Origin: JAJFVC01 sp039698075
GTDB taxonomy: Bacteria; Planctomycetota; Planctomycetia; Pirellulales; Thermoguttaceae
Reading direction: 5' to 3'
Assembly (NCBI GenBank): GCA_039698075.1
Contig: JBDKTJ010000013.1
Coordinates: 1-14,094, forward strand
DNA length: 14,094 nucleotides
Part shown: one piece after another, positions 7,640 to 14,067 of the stretch
How positions within the stretch are numbered: the first letter of the stretch is position 1
Layout of the letters: every line of letters starts with the position of its first letter
Translations under genes and position numbers: made by a program
Notes under the pieces: model-generated
What the model was told of the DNA's origin: nothing
The model's input: only the letters and a program-made list of their open reading frames with translations
The model's database searches: none

Positions 7640-8410
7640 ATGAGCGTTTTGGATCGTTTCAAGCTGCAAGGAAAGACCGCGCTGGTGACGGGCTGCCGGC
7701 GGGGCATCGGCAAGGGGATGGCCGTTGCGTTGGCCGAGGCCGGCGCCGAGATCGTCGGTGTTTCCGCTCAATTGGAAGAGCGCGACAGCGAGGTCGGACG
7801 CGAAGTCGCCGCGTTGGGCCGATCGTTTCACGGTTACCAATGCGATCTCGCCGACCGGAAGGCGGTTTACGCGTGCATTGCAAAAATCAAAGCCGAGTGT
7901 CCGCCGATCGACATCCTGGTCAACAACGCCGGCACGATCCTTCGCAAACCGGCGGTCGAGCACCCCGACGAGTATTGGGATCGGGTGATTGAGGTCAATC
8001 TCAACTCGCAATTTGTGCTGGCGCGCGAGTTCGGCAAGGACATGGTCGCGCGGAAACGCGGAAAGATCATTTTCACGGCGTCGCTTTTGACGTTTCAAGG
8101 GGGCATCACGGTGCCGGGCTACGCGGCCAGCAAGGGCGGCATCGGACAGTTGACCATGGCGCTGTCCAACGAATGGGCCCGGTACGGCGTCAACGTGAAC
8201 GCTATCGCGCCGGGCTACATCGCCACGGACAACACCGCCGCATTGCGGGCCGACGCGGATCGCAGTCAGGCGATTCTCGCCCGGATCCCTGCGGGGCGAT
8301 GGGGTGAACCGTCCGATCTGCAAGGCGCGGTGGTATTCTTGGCCTCGCCCGCGTCCGACTACGTGAACGGAACCATCGTGACCGTTGACGGCGGTTGGAT
8401 GGGCCGGTGA
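7640..8410 (+). CDS. kduD: KduD-like 2-dehydro-3-deoxy-D-gluconate 5-dehydrogenase (SDR)
   Basis: A 256-residue classical short-chain dehydrogenase; E. coli KduD has 253. All SDR hallmarks are present: T17-G-x-x-x-G-I-G24, N95-N-A-G98, N120, and the catalytic S148, Y161 and K165. The C-terminal half agrees with E. coli KduD, as I remember it, almost word for word in several stretches: S-F-Q-G-G-I-like T-F-Q-G-G-I, N-E-W-A, N-V-N-A-I-A-P-G-Y, L-R-A-D, R-I-P-A-G-R-W-G-x-P-S-D-L, and A-S-D-Y-V-N-G with a V-D-G-G-W end. KduD interconverts 3-deoxy-D-glycero-2,5-hexodiulosonate and 2-keto-3-deoxygluconate in pectin and glycosaminoglycan breakdown. ATG 7640 has GGGAG at 7627-7631; an upstream in-frame ATG at 7625 overlaps the previous gene and lacks this site. 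It closes the operon-like run. Confidence 0.88.
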   Translation: MSVLDRFKLQGKTALVTGCRRGIGKGMAVALAEAGAEIVGVSAQLEERDSEVGREVAALGRSFHGYQCDLADRKAVYACIAKIKAECPPIDILVNNAGTILRKPAVEHPDEYWDRVIEVNLNSQFVLAREFGKDMVARKRGKIIFTASLLTFQGGITVPGYAASKGGIGQLTMALSNEWARYGVNVNAIAPGYIATDNTAALRADADRSQAILARIPAGRWGEPSDLQGAVVFLASPASDYVNGTIVTVDGGWMGR

Positions 8411-8444
8411 CGCGCGTGAAAATCCGCGGCGATGGCGTCATCAC

Positions 8445-9209
8445 CTAATTGACGGTGGGGTGAAAGACCGCGTGGCAGTCCTCGCAGCTTTGATTGAGTT
8501 TTTTCATCGCTGCGTCGGCGGCCTTCGGGTCGGCCCGATGAATCGCGGCGTTCACTGCGGCGGCGGCGTCGCGGGCGTTGGCCGAAAACTGCCGCCACTG
8601 TTTTTCCTGCGCGGCGTTTTTCGCAGCCGATGTGTCGGCCATCGTGCCCTGCGCGATCGCGGCCAGCACGGCCGTGTAGCCGGCGGTCTCGGCGGCCTTC
8701 GTGCGGAACTTGTTGCCCTTGATTTTCGCTTTTAGCCGGGTGTGGACCAGCGGCACTTGCTTCATCAGTTCGGGCAGCGACGCGACCTTTTCCCAGCGAA
8801 GCTCGCCGGCGGCTTGGACCTTTCCCTCAGCGGCGGCGTTTAGTTGCGACACGGCTTTCTTGGCGGATGAAAAATCTTTCGCCTCGGCCACGGCCCGGGC
8901 CGCTTGCATCACGGACGCCGCCGACGCCTGGTATGGGTTCGGCTGGTTGTGCAGGCCCAAGGTCAACGCGATCACCACCAGCGCGTTGGACGTGTTGGCC
9001 AGCTTGCTTGCCGAATCTTTGTACTCCGACTCGCACGCCACGGCGTCGTTCAATTCCTTGACGTAGTGATCCGCCTGACGGACCAGATCGTCGGCCGGGG
9101 CATATTCCGACGGTTTCGGAGCCGACGGTTCCGTCGCCCCAACGAAGCCGCCAATCCCGAGCAAAAAAATCACCCAAGACAACCCATTCCAAGACGCGAA
9201 TCGCAACAT
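8445..9209 (-). CDS. Secreted cytochrome c'-like protein with one C-terminal haem site
   Basis: A 254-residue exported protein. Residues 1-25 form a signal peptide with a hydrophobic core ending V-G-A, so the mature chain is periplasmic. The single haem motif C242-E-D-C-H246 lies nine residues from the end, the position typical of cytochrome c' / c556 four-helix bundles. Those are normally about 130 residues; this protein is twice that, and the region about 60-125 resembles about 160-240 in helix pattern and wording (A-x-T-x-x-A near the start, then L-N before the haem site) but lacks C-x-x-C-H. ATG 9209 has AAGGAG five bases upstream on the - strand; an in-frame GTG at 9227 is less likely. 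Convergent with the kduD-like gene and divergent from purM, so it is probably unrelated to either. Redox partner unknown. Confidence 0.83.
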   Translation of the reverse strand: MLRFASWNGLSWVIFLLGIGGFVGATEPSAPKPSEYAPADDLVRQADHYVKELNDAVACESEYKDSASKLANTSNALVVIALTLGLHNQPNPYQASAASVMQAARAVAEAKDFSSAKKAVSQLNAAAEGKVQAAGELRWEKVASLPELMKQVPLVHTRLKAKIKGNKFRTKAAETAGYTAVLAAIAQGTMADTSAAKNAAQEKQWRQFSANARDAAAAVNAAIHRADPKAADAAMKKLNQSCEDCHAVFHPTVN

Positions 9210-9243
9210 GACTTCTCCTTCCCGCACGTAAGTGGGGAGTCCC

Positions 9244-9272
9244 TTCCAATCGGTATCTCACTAATCTACAAT
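9244..9272 (+). promoter_or_regulatory. Candidate sigma-70-type promoter for purM
   Basis: TACAAT at 9267-9272 matches the -10 consensus in five of six positions. TTCCAA at 9244-9249, 17 nt before it, is a weak -35 (three of six). It lies 38 nt before the purM start in the 101-bp divergent spacer. The same TACAAT with a similar TTCCCA upstream occurs before rpmG. Confidence 0.4.
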
Positions 9273-9310
9273 ACTTGCTTGCCGCCGCAAGGAAATCTGT
9301 CGCATTGATT

Positions 9311-10378
9311 ATGGCCAAAGCCACCTATAAAGACGCTGGCGTCGATCTGGATGTTTATCGCGAGTCGATGGCCCGCCTGCCTCGGCTGCTTTCACGGACC
9401 TTTACGCCTCGCGTGATCCCCCTAAAAGATGGGTTTGCCGGCCTCTTTCAGCTCGATTTCACGAATCAACTGTTCGCTCGACGCTATCAAGACCCGGTGC
9501 TGATCTCCTGCACCGACGGGGTGGGCACGAAGTTGAAGGTGGCCGTCGACGTCGGCCGGCATGACACCGTGGGCATCGACTTGGTCGCCATGAGCGTCAA
9601 CGACGCCCTGTGTTGCGGGGCCGAGCCGTTGTTTTTCCTCGATTACGTGGCGATGCCGAAGGACGATCCCGAGCGGCTCGAGCAGTTGGTTGCGGGCATT
9701 TCGGCCGGCTGCATCGAGGCCGACTGCGCGCTGTTGGGCGGCGAGACGGCCATTCTGCCCGATCTGTACGCCCCGGGCGATTATGACCTGGCCGGCTTTT
9801 GCGTCGGCGTGGCGGAACGTCAGCGGGTGATCGACGGTCGAGCGATCGAGCCGGGCGACGCGGTGATCGGCGTGGCCTCGACCGGTCTGCATTCGAACGG
9901 TTACAGTCTGGCCCGCAAGATCGCGTTCGACATCGGTGGGCACAAGGTCGGCGATTACGTCGAGGAACTCGGCCAAACGGTGGGCGAGACGCTGCTGACG
10001 CCGACGCAGATCTACGTCCGCCCGGTGCGTCAGGTGCTTTCGTACTATCGCGTGAAGAACGTCGTGCACGGCATCGCCCACATCACCGGAGGCGGACTGC
10101 ACGAAAACCTCGAACGCATCGTGCCCGAAGGCGTGCGCGTGGTGATCGAGCGAGGCCGGTGGCCGGTCCCGCCGGTGTTCACGTGGCTGCAACGGCTGGG
10201 CGAAGTGGATCAGGCGGAGATGGATCAGGTGTTCAACATGGGGCTCGGTTTGGTGATGATCGTCGCTCCGTTCTACGCCGAGAGCGTTCGACACCAACTG
10301 GCCCGAGCGGGTCTGAAAAGCTGGCTGGTCGGTCGCGTCGAAAAAGGCCCGCGTGGCGTGGCGTGGGGAACGTTGTAA
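9311..10378 (+). CDS. purM: Phosphoribosylformylglycinamidine cyclo-ligase (AIR synthetase)
   Basis: A 355-residue cytoplasmic enzyme, the family's normal length. It makes aminoimidazole ribonucleotide from formylglycinamidine ribonucleotide and ATP, the fifth step of de novo purine synthesis. Signature segments appear in order: Y-K-D-A-G-V-D at the N-terminus, D-G-V-G-T-K (G70-K74), the V-N97-D98 motif followed by C-G-A-E-P-L-F-F-L-D-Y, G143-G-E-T-A147, Y-D-L-A-G-F, H-S-N-G-Y-S-L, and G254-I-A-H-I-T-G-G-G262. ATG 9311 is the start that gives the usual MAKATYKDAG beginning. The closest ribosome-like site, AAGGAAA at 9289-9295, is rather far away and would suit an in-frame TTG at 9305 better. 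The next gene begins 8 nt downstream. Confidence 0.96.
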   Translation: MAKATYKDAGVDLDVYRESMARLPRLLSRTFTPRVIPLKDGFAGLFQLDFTNQLFARRYQDPVLISCTDGVGTKLKVAVDVGRHDTVGIDLVAMSVNDALCCGAEPLFFLDYVAMPKDDPERLEQLVAGISAGCIEADCALLGGETAILPDLYAPGDYDLAGFCVGVAERQRVIDGRAIEPGDAVIGVASTGLHSNGYSLARKIAFDIGGHKVGDYVEELGQTVGETLLTPTQIYVRPVRQVLSYYRVKNVVHGIAHITGGGLHENLERIVPEGVRVVIERGRWPVPPVFTWLQRLGEVDQAEMDQVFNMGLGLVMIVAPFYAESVRHQLARAGLKSWLVGRVEKGPRGVAWGTL

Positions 10379-10386
10379 GCGGTTTC

Positions 10387-11151
10387 ATGCAAGCCATTTC
10401 TCTCCAGTCCGGCAGCAACGGCAATTGCATCTATGTCGAGGCCGGCGGTGTGCGCTTGTTGCTGGACGCCGGCATCAGCGGCCGTCAGGCCCAACAGCGT
10501 CTGGCCCTGCATGGCCGCGACATCACGGAGGTGGACGCCGTCGTGATTTCGCACGACCACGCGGACCACTGCCGCGGCTTGGGCGTTTTTCAGCGCAAGT
10601 TCGGATTGCCGATCCATCTGACCGCCAAGACATTTCGGGCGGCCAACCGATGCGATCTGGGGCCGTTGGACGACCTCCGATATTTCACGGCCGGCGAGAC
10701 CCTGCGGTTTGGATCGGTCGCCGTCGAGACGATCGCCACCCCGCATGACGGCGTGGACGGCGTGGCGTTTGTGGTCGACGACGGCCGCTGTCGGTTGGGC
10801 GTTTTGACCGATCTGGGGCATGTGTTCTCGGGGTTGGACGCCGTGTTGGACTCGCTGACCGCCGTTTTTCTGGAGAGCAATTACGATCCCGAGATGTTGG
10901 AAAACGGTCCTTATCCCGATTTTTTGAAGCGTCGCATCACGGGCCCCGGCGGACATTTGTCAAATCAAGAGGCCGCCGAGTTGTTGGCCGCCCACGCCGG
11001 CCGTTCCCTGCGATGGGCGTATCTGGCTCACCTGTCCGAAAAGAACAATACGCCGGCCTTGGCGCTGAAAACCCATCGTCGCATCGTGGGCCGCCGGCTG
11101 CCGATCCGCGTGGCAAGCCGGTGCGAAGCCGTCGTGGCGCCGGAATTGTGA
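10387..11151 (+). CDS. Metallo-beta-lactamase-fold hydrolase, YycJ/WalJ type
   Basis: A 254-residue cytoplasmic protein of the metallo-beta-lactamase fold. Starting with S-G-S-N-G-N-C, it has the di-metal motif H56-D-H58-A-D60-H61, P-H120-D-G, T-D142-L-G-H145, L-E-S-N-Y-D (162-167), G-H190-L-S-N and A-H-L-S-x-x-N-N. This set matches the YycJ/WalJ group, which has been linked to 5'-3' exonuclease activity and to cell-wall/DNA-replication coordination in Firmicutes; the role in other phyla is less clear. The start lies 8 nt after purM, so the two are probably transcribed together. ATG 10387 is the first start that keeps the conserved N-terminal strand. Nothing suggests damage. Confidence 0.9.
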   Translation: MQAISLQSGSNGNCIYVEAGGVRLLLDAGISGRQAQQRLALHGRDITEVDAVVISHDHADHCRGLGVFQRKFGLPIHLTAKTFRAANRCDLGPLDDLRYFTAGETLRFGSVAVETIATPHDGVDGVAFVVDDGRCRLGVLTDLGHVFSGLDAVLDSLTAVFLESNYDPEMLENGPYPDFLKRRITGPGGHLSNQEAAELLAAHAGRSLRWAYLAHLSEKNNTPALALKTHRRIVGRRLPIRVASRCEAVVAPEL

Positions 11152-11239
11152 GGATAGGGTGTCGTTGACTGCACTGAATAGGTGGCTAATAGACACCATT
11201 GCGAGGGGGTCTTAAAGGGGCTTGGCGTCGTATTTGTCA

Positions 11240-11267
11240 TTCCCAACGACGCGGAAATCGTTACAAT
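11240..11267 (+). promoter_or_regulatory. Candidate promoter for rpmG
   Basis: TACAAT at 11262-11267 matches the -10 consensus in five of six positions. TTCCCA at 11240-11245 lies 16 nt upstream and is a poor -35 by the E. coli standard. It sits 55 nt before the rpmG start in a 171-bp spacer with no other gene. The resemblance to the candidate purM promoter strengthens both slightly. Confidence 0.35.
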
Positions 11268-11322
11268 AGTCGTTTCGGCCCGTCTCGGCGCCGTGTTGGC
11301 AGAATGGATCGGAGTCTTTACG

Positions 11323-11487
11323 ATGGCGAAAAGCAAGAAAAAAGCGGAAAGCATTTTCCTGGTGTGCAAGGAGACGGGCGACTACAACTACGCGCTGCGA
11401 CGGAAGCCCGGCGGCGAGAAGTTGACGCTCAAAAAATATTGTCCCCGGCTGCGCAAGCACACCGAGCATACGGAAAAGAAGAAGTAA
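11323..11487 (+). CDS. rpmG: 50S ribosomal protein L33
   Basis: A 54-residue basic protein of the large ribosomal subunit, normal length for bL33. Recognisable parts are the Lys-rich start, L-V-C15-K-E-T-G-D-Y-N-Y near residues 13-23, L-T-L-K-K-Y-C40-P-R-L, and a K-H-T-x-H-T-E-K-K-K end. Zinc-binding L33 has two C-x-x-C pairs and the zinc-free form has none; here only the first Cys of each pair remains (C15, C40), with Thr18 and Leu43 at the other positions. ATG 11323 has GGAG at 11311-11314. It stands apart from other ribosomal genes, between the YycJ-like gene and recJ. Confidence 0.95.
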   Translation: MAKSKKKAESIFLVCKETGDYNYALRRKPGGEKLTLKKYCPRLRKHTEHTEKKK

Positions 11488-11497
11488 GAGAGTGGCG

Positions 11498-11512
11498 CGT
11501 GCGTGTCGCACG
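11498..11512. repeat. Short GC hairpin just after rpmG
   Basis: CGTGCG, a TGT loop, then CGCACG form a perfect 6-bp stem beginning 11 nt after the rpmG stop. No run of T follows, so it is not a classical intrinsic terminator. It may still mark the transcript end or stabilise it. Confidence 0.45.
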
Positions 11513-11516
11513 AACG

Positions 11517-11571
11517 TGTAGCGTTGCCGGCGGCGTGATTCCACGGTTCCGAAAGCGATCGGCACGCTACA
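11517..11571. repeat. Inverted repeat TGTAGCGT-GCCG
   Basis: TGTAGCGTTGCCG (11517-11529) and CGGCACGCTACA (11560-11571) pair over 12 bp with one bulged T, around a 30-nt loop. The loop holds GTTCCGAAAGCGA (11546-11558), also found at 2861-2873. It lies between rpmG and recJ and has no coding content. Confidence 0.65.
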
Positions 11572-11589
11572 GGTTTGTGAGGTGCGCCC

Positions 11590-11676
11590 TAGTGGTCGGT
11601 GGCCAGTGGTCAGCTTTTGGTTTTCAAACTTCGGAGTGTTGAAAACTGGCCACTCGCCACAGGCCACGGACCACTA
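11590..11676. repeat. Large imperfect inverted repeat built of 7-nt units
   Basis: The arms 11590-11627 and 11639-11676 match in 28 of 38 positions when one is reverse-complemented, with near-perfect outer parts (TAGTGGTC, GTGGCC) and inner parts (TTTTCAA), around an 11-nt loop containing CTTCGG. Each arm is made of heptamers of the form NGTGG(C/T)C: AGTGGTC, GGTGGCC, AGTGGTC on the left and four related units on the right. The structure ends 12 nt before the recJ start codon, and the recJ frame stays open through it. Confidence 0.8.
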
Positions 11677-11688
11677 AAGCTGCTTCCC

Positions 11689-13455
11689 ATGTCCAAGCGT
11701 TGGCGCATTCATCCGCACGATCCGGACCGCATTGCGGCGCTGGGTCGCGCTGCGGGCGTTCCGGCCGTCGTGGCCGAGTTGCTGATCTGCCGCGGCGTGA
11801 GCGATCCCACGGCGGTTCGAGATTTCTTGGATCCGAAACTGTCGCACCTGCGCGAGCCTGAACGGCTGCCCGGTTGCGCGGAGGCCGCCCGACGCATTCA
11901 TCAGGCCGTGCAAGCCGGACGCCGCATCGCCGTCTATGGCGATTACGACGTCGACGGCATGACCGGTACGGCGCTGCTTTGGTCGTGTCTGAAATTGCTC
12001 GGCGCCGACGCACGCTATTACATTCCGCATCGGGTCGATGAAGGCTACGGGCTGCACGACGAGGCCATCCGCTCGCTGGCCGCCGAGGGCGTGCAGATGC
12101 TCGTCACCGTCGATTGCGGCATCGGCAGCCTGGCCGAGGCGGAAGTGGCTCGGCAACTCGGCGTCGAACTGATCGTCAGCGATCACCACGAGCCGCGCGA
12201 GCGACTGCCCGAGGCGGCCGCCGTGGTGCATCCGCGACTGCCCGGCGCCGACTATCCGTTCGGCGGGCTCAGCGGGTCGGGCGTCGCCATGAAACTGGCC
12301 TGGGCCGTCTGTCAGCAGGCCAGCGGCGCCAAGCGGGTTGCGCCGCGAATGAAAGATTTTCTGGTCCAGGCCGTGGGCCTCGCGGCGCTGGGCACCGTGG
12401 CCGACGTGGTCCCACTGGTCGACGAGAATCGCGTCCTGGTCCATCATGGGCTGGAGAGCCTGGCGGTCCGGCCGACGCTCGGGCTGGCTACGTTGATGCG
12501 GCTGGCCAAAGTGGAGCCGCAACGTGGTCCGGACGGGCGGATGCGTTTGGACGCCGAGTCGCTGGCCTTTCAACTCGCCCCGCGTTTGAACGCCGCCGGA
12601 CGATTGGGCCAGCCGCAGTTGGCCGTCGAGCTGTTGGTGACCGATCGGCCTGAGCGAGCCGACGAACTGGCCCGATACATCGACGGCCTGAACGCGACCC
12701 GGCAAACGCTCGAACGAAGCATGCAACTGGCGGCGGCGAAACAGGCCAAGGAGACGTTCGACCCGGTCGAAGACGCCGCGCTGGTGCTGGCCGACCACGG
12801 TTGGCACCCGGGCGTGATCGGCATCGTGGCCGGTCGGCTGGCCGATCGCTTTCACCGGCCGGTCGTCATGATCTCGCTGGACAACACGGGCCTGCGTCCC
12901 GGCATCGGTTCGGCTCGAAGCGTTCCAGGCTTCAACCTGCACGAGGCGTTGGTCGACTGCGGCGAGTATCTGATCGCGCACGGCGGTCACGCGGCGGCGG
13001 CGGGCTTGAAAATCGAGGAACGTCAATTGGCCGGATTCCGAAACGCCTTTTGCGACGTCGCCGCCACGCGGATTTCGTCCGAGCAGCGCGTGGCCGAACT
13101 GTTCATTGACGTCGAGGCCCCGTTGAGCGCGTTTACGCTCCAAGCCGTCCAACAAATCGAGCGGTTGGCGCCGTTCGGACAAGAAAACGCCCGACCGCTG
13201 CTGTGCGCCAGCGGCGCGACGTTGGCCGGTCCGCCGAAACCGATGGGGGCGAACGGTCAGCACCTCGCCCTGCAACTATCGCAGCATGGGGTGACGTTGC
13301 GGGCCGTGGCGTTTGGCGCCAGCGATTGGGTCGAGCCGCTCTCGGCCGTCGAAGGACCGTTGGACGTCGCGTTTCGTCCGGTGATCAATCATTTCCGCGG
13401 CCGTCAAAGCGTCGAGTTGCATCTGGTCGACTGGCGTCCCAGCGAAAGCGGTTGA
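11689..13455 (+). CDS. recJ: Single-stranded-DNA-specific 5'-3' exonuclease RecJ
   Basis: A 588-residue cytoplasmic nuclease (E. coli RecJ is 577) of the DHH superfamily, used in recombination and in excision and mismatch repair. The metal-binding motifs are complete: D85-Y-D-V-D-G90, D142-C-G, D165-H-H167 and the G-T-V-A-D239-V-V-P motif followed by E-N-R. Further on come L-N-A-A-G-R-L, the G-W-H-P-G-V-I-G-I-V-A-G-R segment, the DHHA1 G432-G-H434 with A-A-A-A-G-L, and P-F-G-Q-E-N before the C-terminal OB-fold. The frame is open to 11599, but the upstream part is repeat sequence, and ATG 11689 gives the natural start (MSKRWRIHP). No good ribosome site precedes it; the hairpin next to the start could affect translation. 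Confidence 0.95.
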   Translation: MSKRWRIHPHDPDRIAALGRAAGVPAVVAELLICRGVSDPTAVRDFLDPKLSHLREPERLPGCAEAARRIHQAVQAGRRIAVYGDYDVDGMTGTALLWSCLKLLGADARYYIPHRVDEGYGLHDEAIRSLAAEGVQMLVTVDCGIGSLAEAEVARQLGVELIVSDHHEPRERLPEAAAVVHPRLPGADYPFGGLSGSGVAMKLAWAVCQQASGAKRVAPRMKDFLVQAVGLAALGTVADVVPLVDENRVLVHHGLESLAVRPTLGLATLMRLAKVEPQRGPDGRMRLDAESLAFQLAPRLNAAGRLGQPQLAVELLVTDRPERADELARYIDGLNATRQTLERSMQLAAAKQAKETFDPVEDAALVLADHGWHPGVIGIVAGRLADRFHRPVVMISLDNTGLRPGIGSARSVPGFNLHEALVDCGEYLIAHGGHAAAAGLKIEERQLAGFRNAFCDVAATRISSEQRVAELFIDVEAPLSAFTLQAVQQIERLAPFGQENARPLLCASGATLAGPPKPMGANGQHLALQLSQHGVTLRAVAFGASDWVEPLSAVEGPLDVAFRPVINHFRGRQSVELHLVDWRPSESG

Positions 13456-13542
13456 GGTTGTCTTGTATTCCTAACGTGGAGTTGTAATCACTCCGTCCGA
13501 CGTCTTCCGGCCAGCTCACCAATAGTTGAGACGGTTTAATAA

Positions 13543-13571
13543 TTGCAGATTTGATGCGGACGGCGTATCAT
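13543..13571 (+). promoter_or_regulatory. Candidate promoter before the small membrane protein
   Basis: TATCAT (13566-13571) matches the -10 consensus in five of six positions and lies 17 nt after TTGCAG (13543-13548), which keeps the TTG of a -35. The spacer 13456-13611 is AT-richer than the rest of the window. The gene start follows 40 nt later. Confidence 0.35.
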
Positions 13572-13611
13572 CACGGATAGGTGTAAATCTCAGTGTCTGG
13601 GTAATGGTGCC

Positions 13612-14067
13612 ATGCTCCTAGCAAATATTGCATTGCCGAGCTTCATGGGCCACTGGGTTGTTTTCATCGTGCTTTTGCCATTGGTGGCCGCTATCGAAGC
13701 AGTTGTTTTGACGCGGCTGTTGGGAATAAAGCCTATCAAGTCCTTTGTCACGTCGGCAAAGGCCAACTGGCGATCCACCATTGTCGGACTTCCTGCGGGA
13801 TGGTGCATGGCTTTGTGGGGGGTGGTGCCGGCTGGAATCTTGACGTACTTCCTGCCTGCGCCCTACCGCGATCCTGCGTTTCAAGTTGTCGCGTTTACTG
13901 CGTTCACTGGCGGAATCATCCCGACCAGATTTTCGATGATCGCGATGGCCACGGCATGTCTCGTACTTCTAGTGCTCTGTCAGTTATGCTTTGGTACAGG
14001 GTATACTCCGACAATCGTTCATGGAAGATCGATTGTGTCAGGAGGTTATCATGGAGAAGCGTTATAG
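13612..14067 (+). CDS. Small integral membrane protein, 3' end probably replaced by IS sequence
   Basis: A 151-residue protein with three to four hydrophobic segments: roughly 12-36, 57-80, 88-100 and 105-125. The first loop carries K-P-I-K-S and A-N-W-R-S-T-I-V-G-L-P, a pattern I loosely associate with uncharacterised bacterial membrane proteins; no function can be named. Residues after about 126 (C-F-G-T-G-Y-T-P and on) lose the membrane character. They are encoded directly upstream of, and overlapping by 17 nt, an IS630-type transposase start. The likeliest reading is that the original gene was longer and an element inserted near its end, so the tail is foreign. Base composition is less GC-rich than in the neighbouring genes. 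The start has a weak ribosome site. Confidence 0.6.
   Translation: MLLANIALPSFMGHWVVFIVLLPLVAAIEAVVLTRLLGIKPIKSFVTSAKANWRSTIVGLPAGWCMALWGVVPAGILTYFLPAPYRDPAFQVVAFTAFTGGIIPTRFSMIAMATACLVLLVLCQLCFGTGYTPTIVHGRSIVSGGYHGEAL

Noticed and set aside
8411..8444. Bidirectional terminator between the kduD-like gene and the cytochrome gene
   Set aside because: The 34-nt gap has no convincing stem with flanking A and T runs.
11158..11197. GGTGTC ... GACACC inverted repeat downstream of the YycJ-like gene as a terminator
   Set aside because: A 6-bp stem with a 28-nt loop and no T run is too weak.
11674..13275. 533-codon - strand frame opposite recJ
   Set aside because: It is the shadow of a complete RecJ with all DHH motifs.
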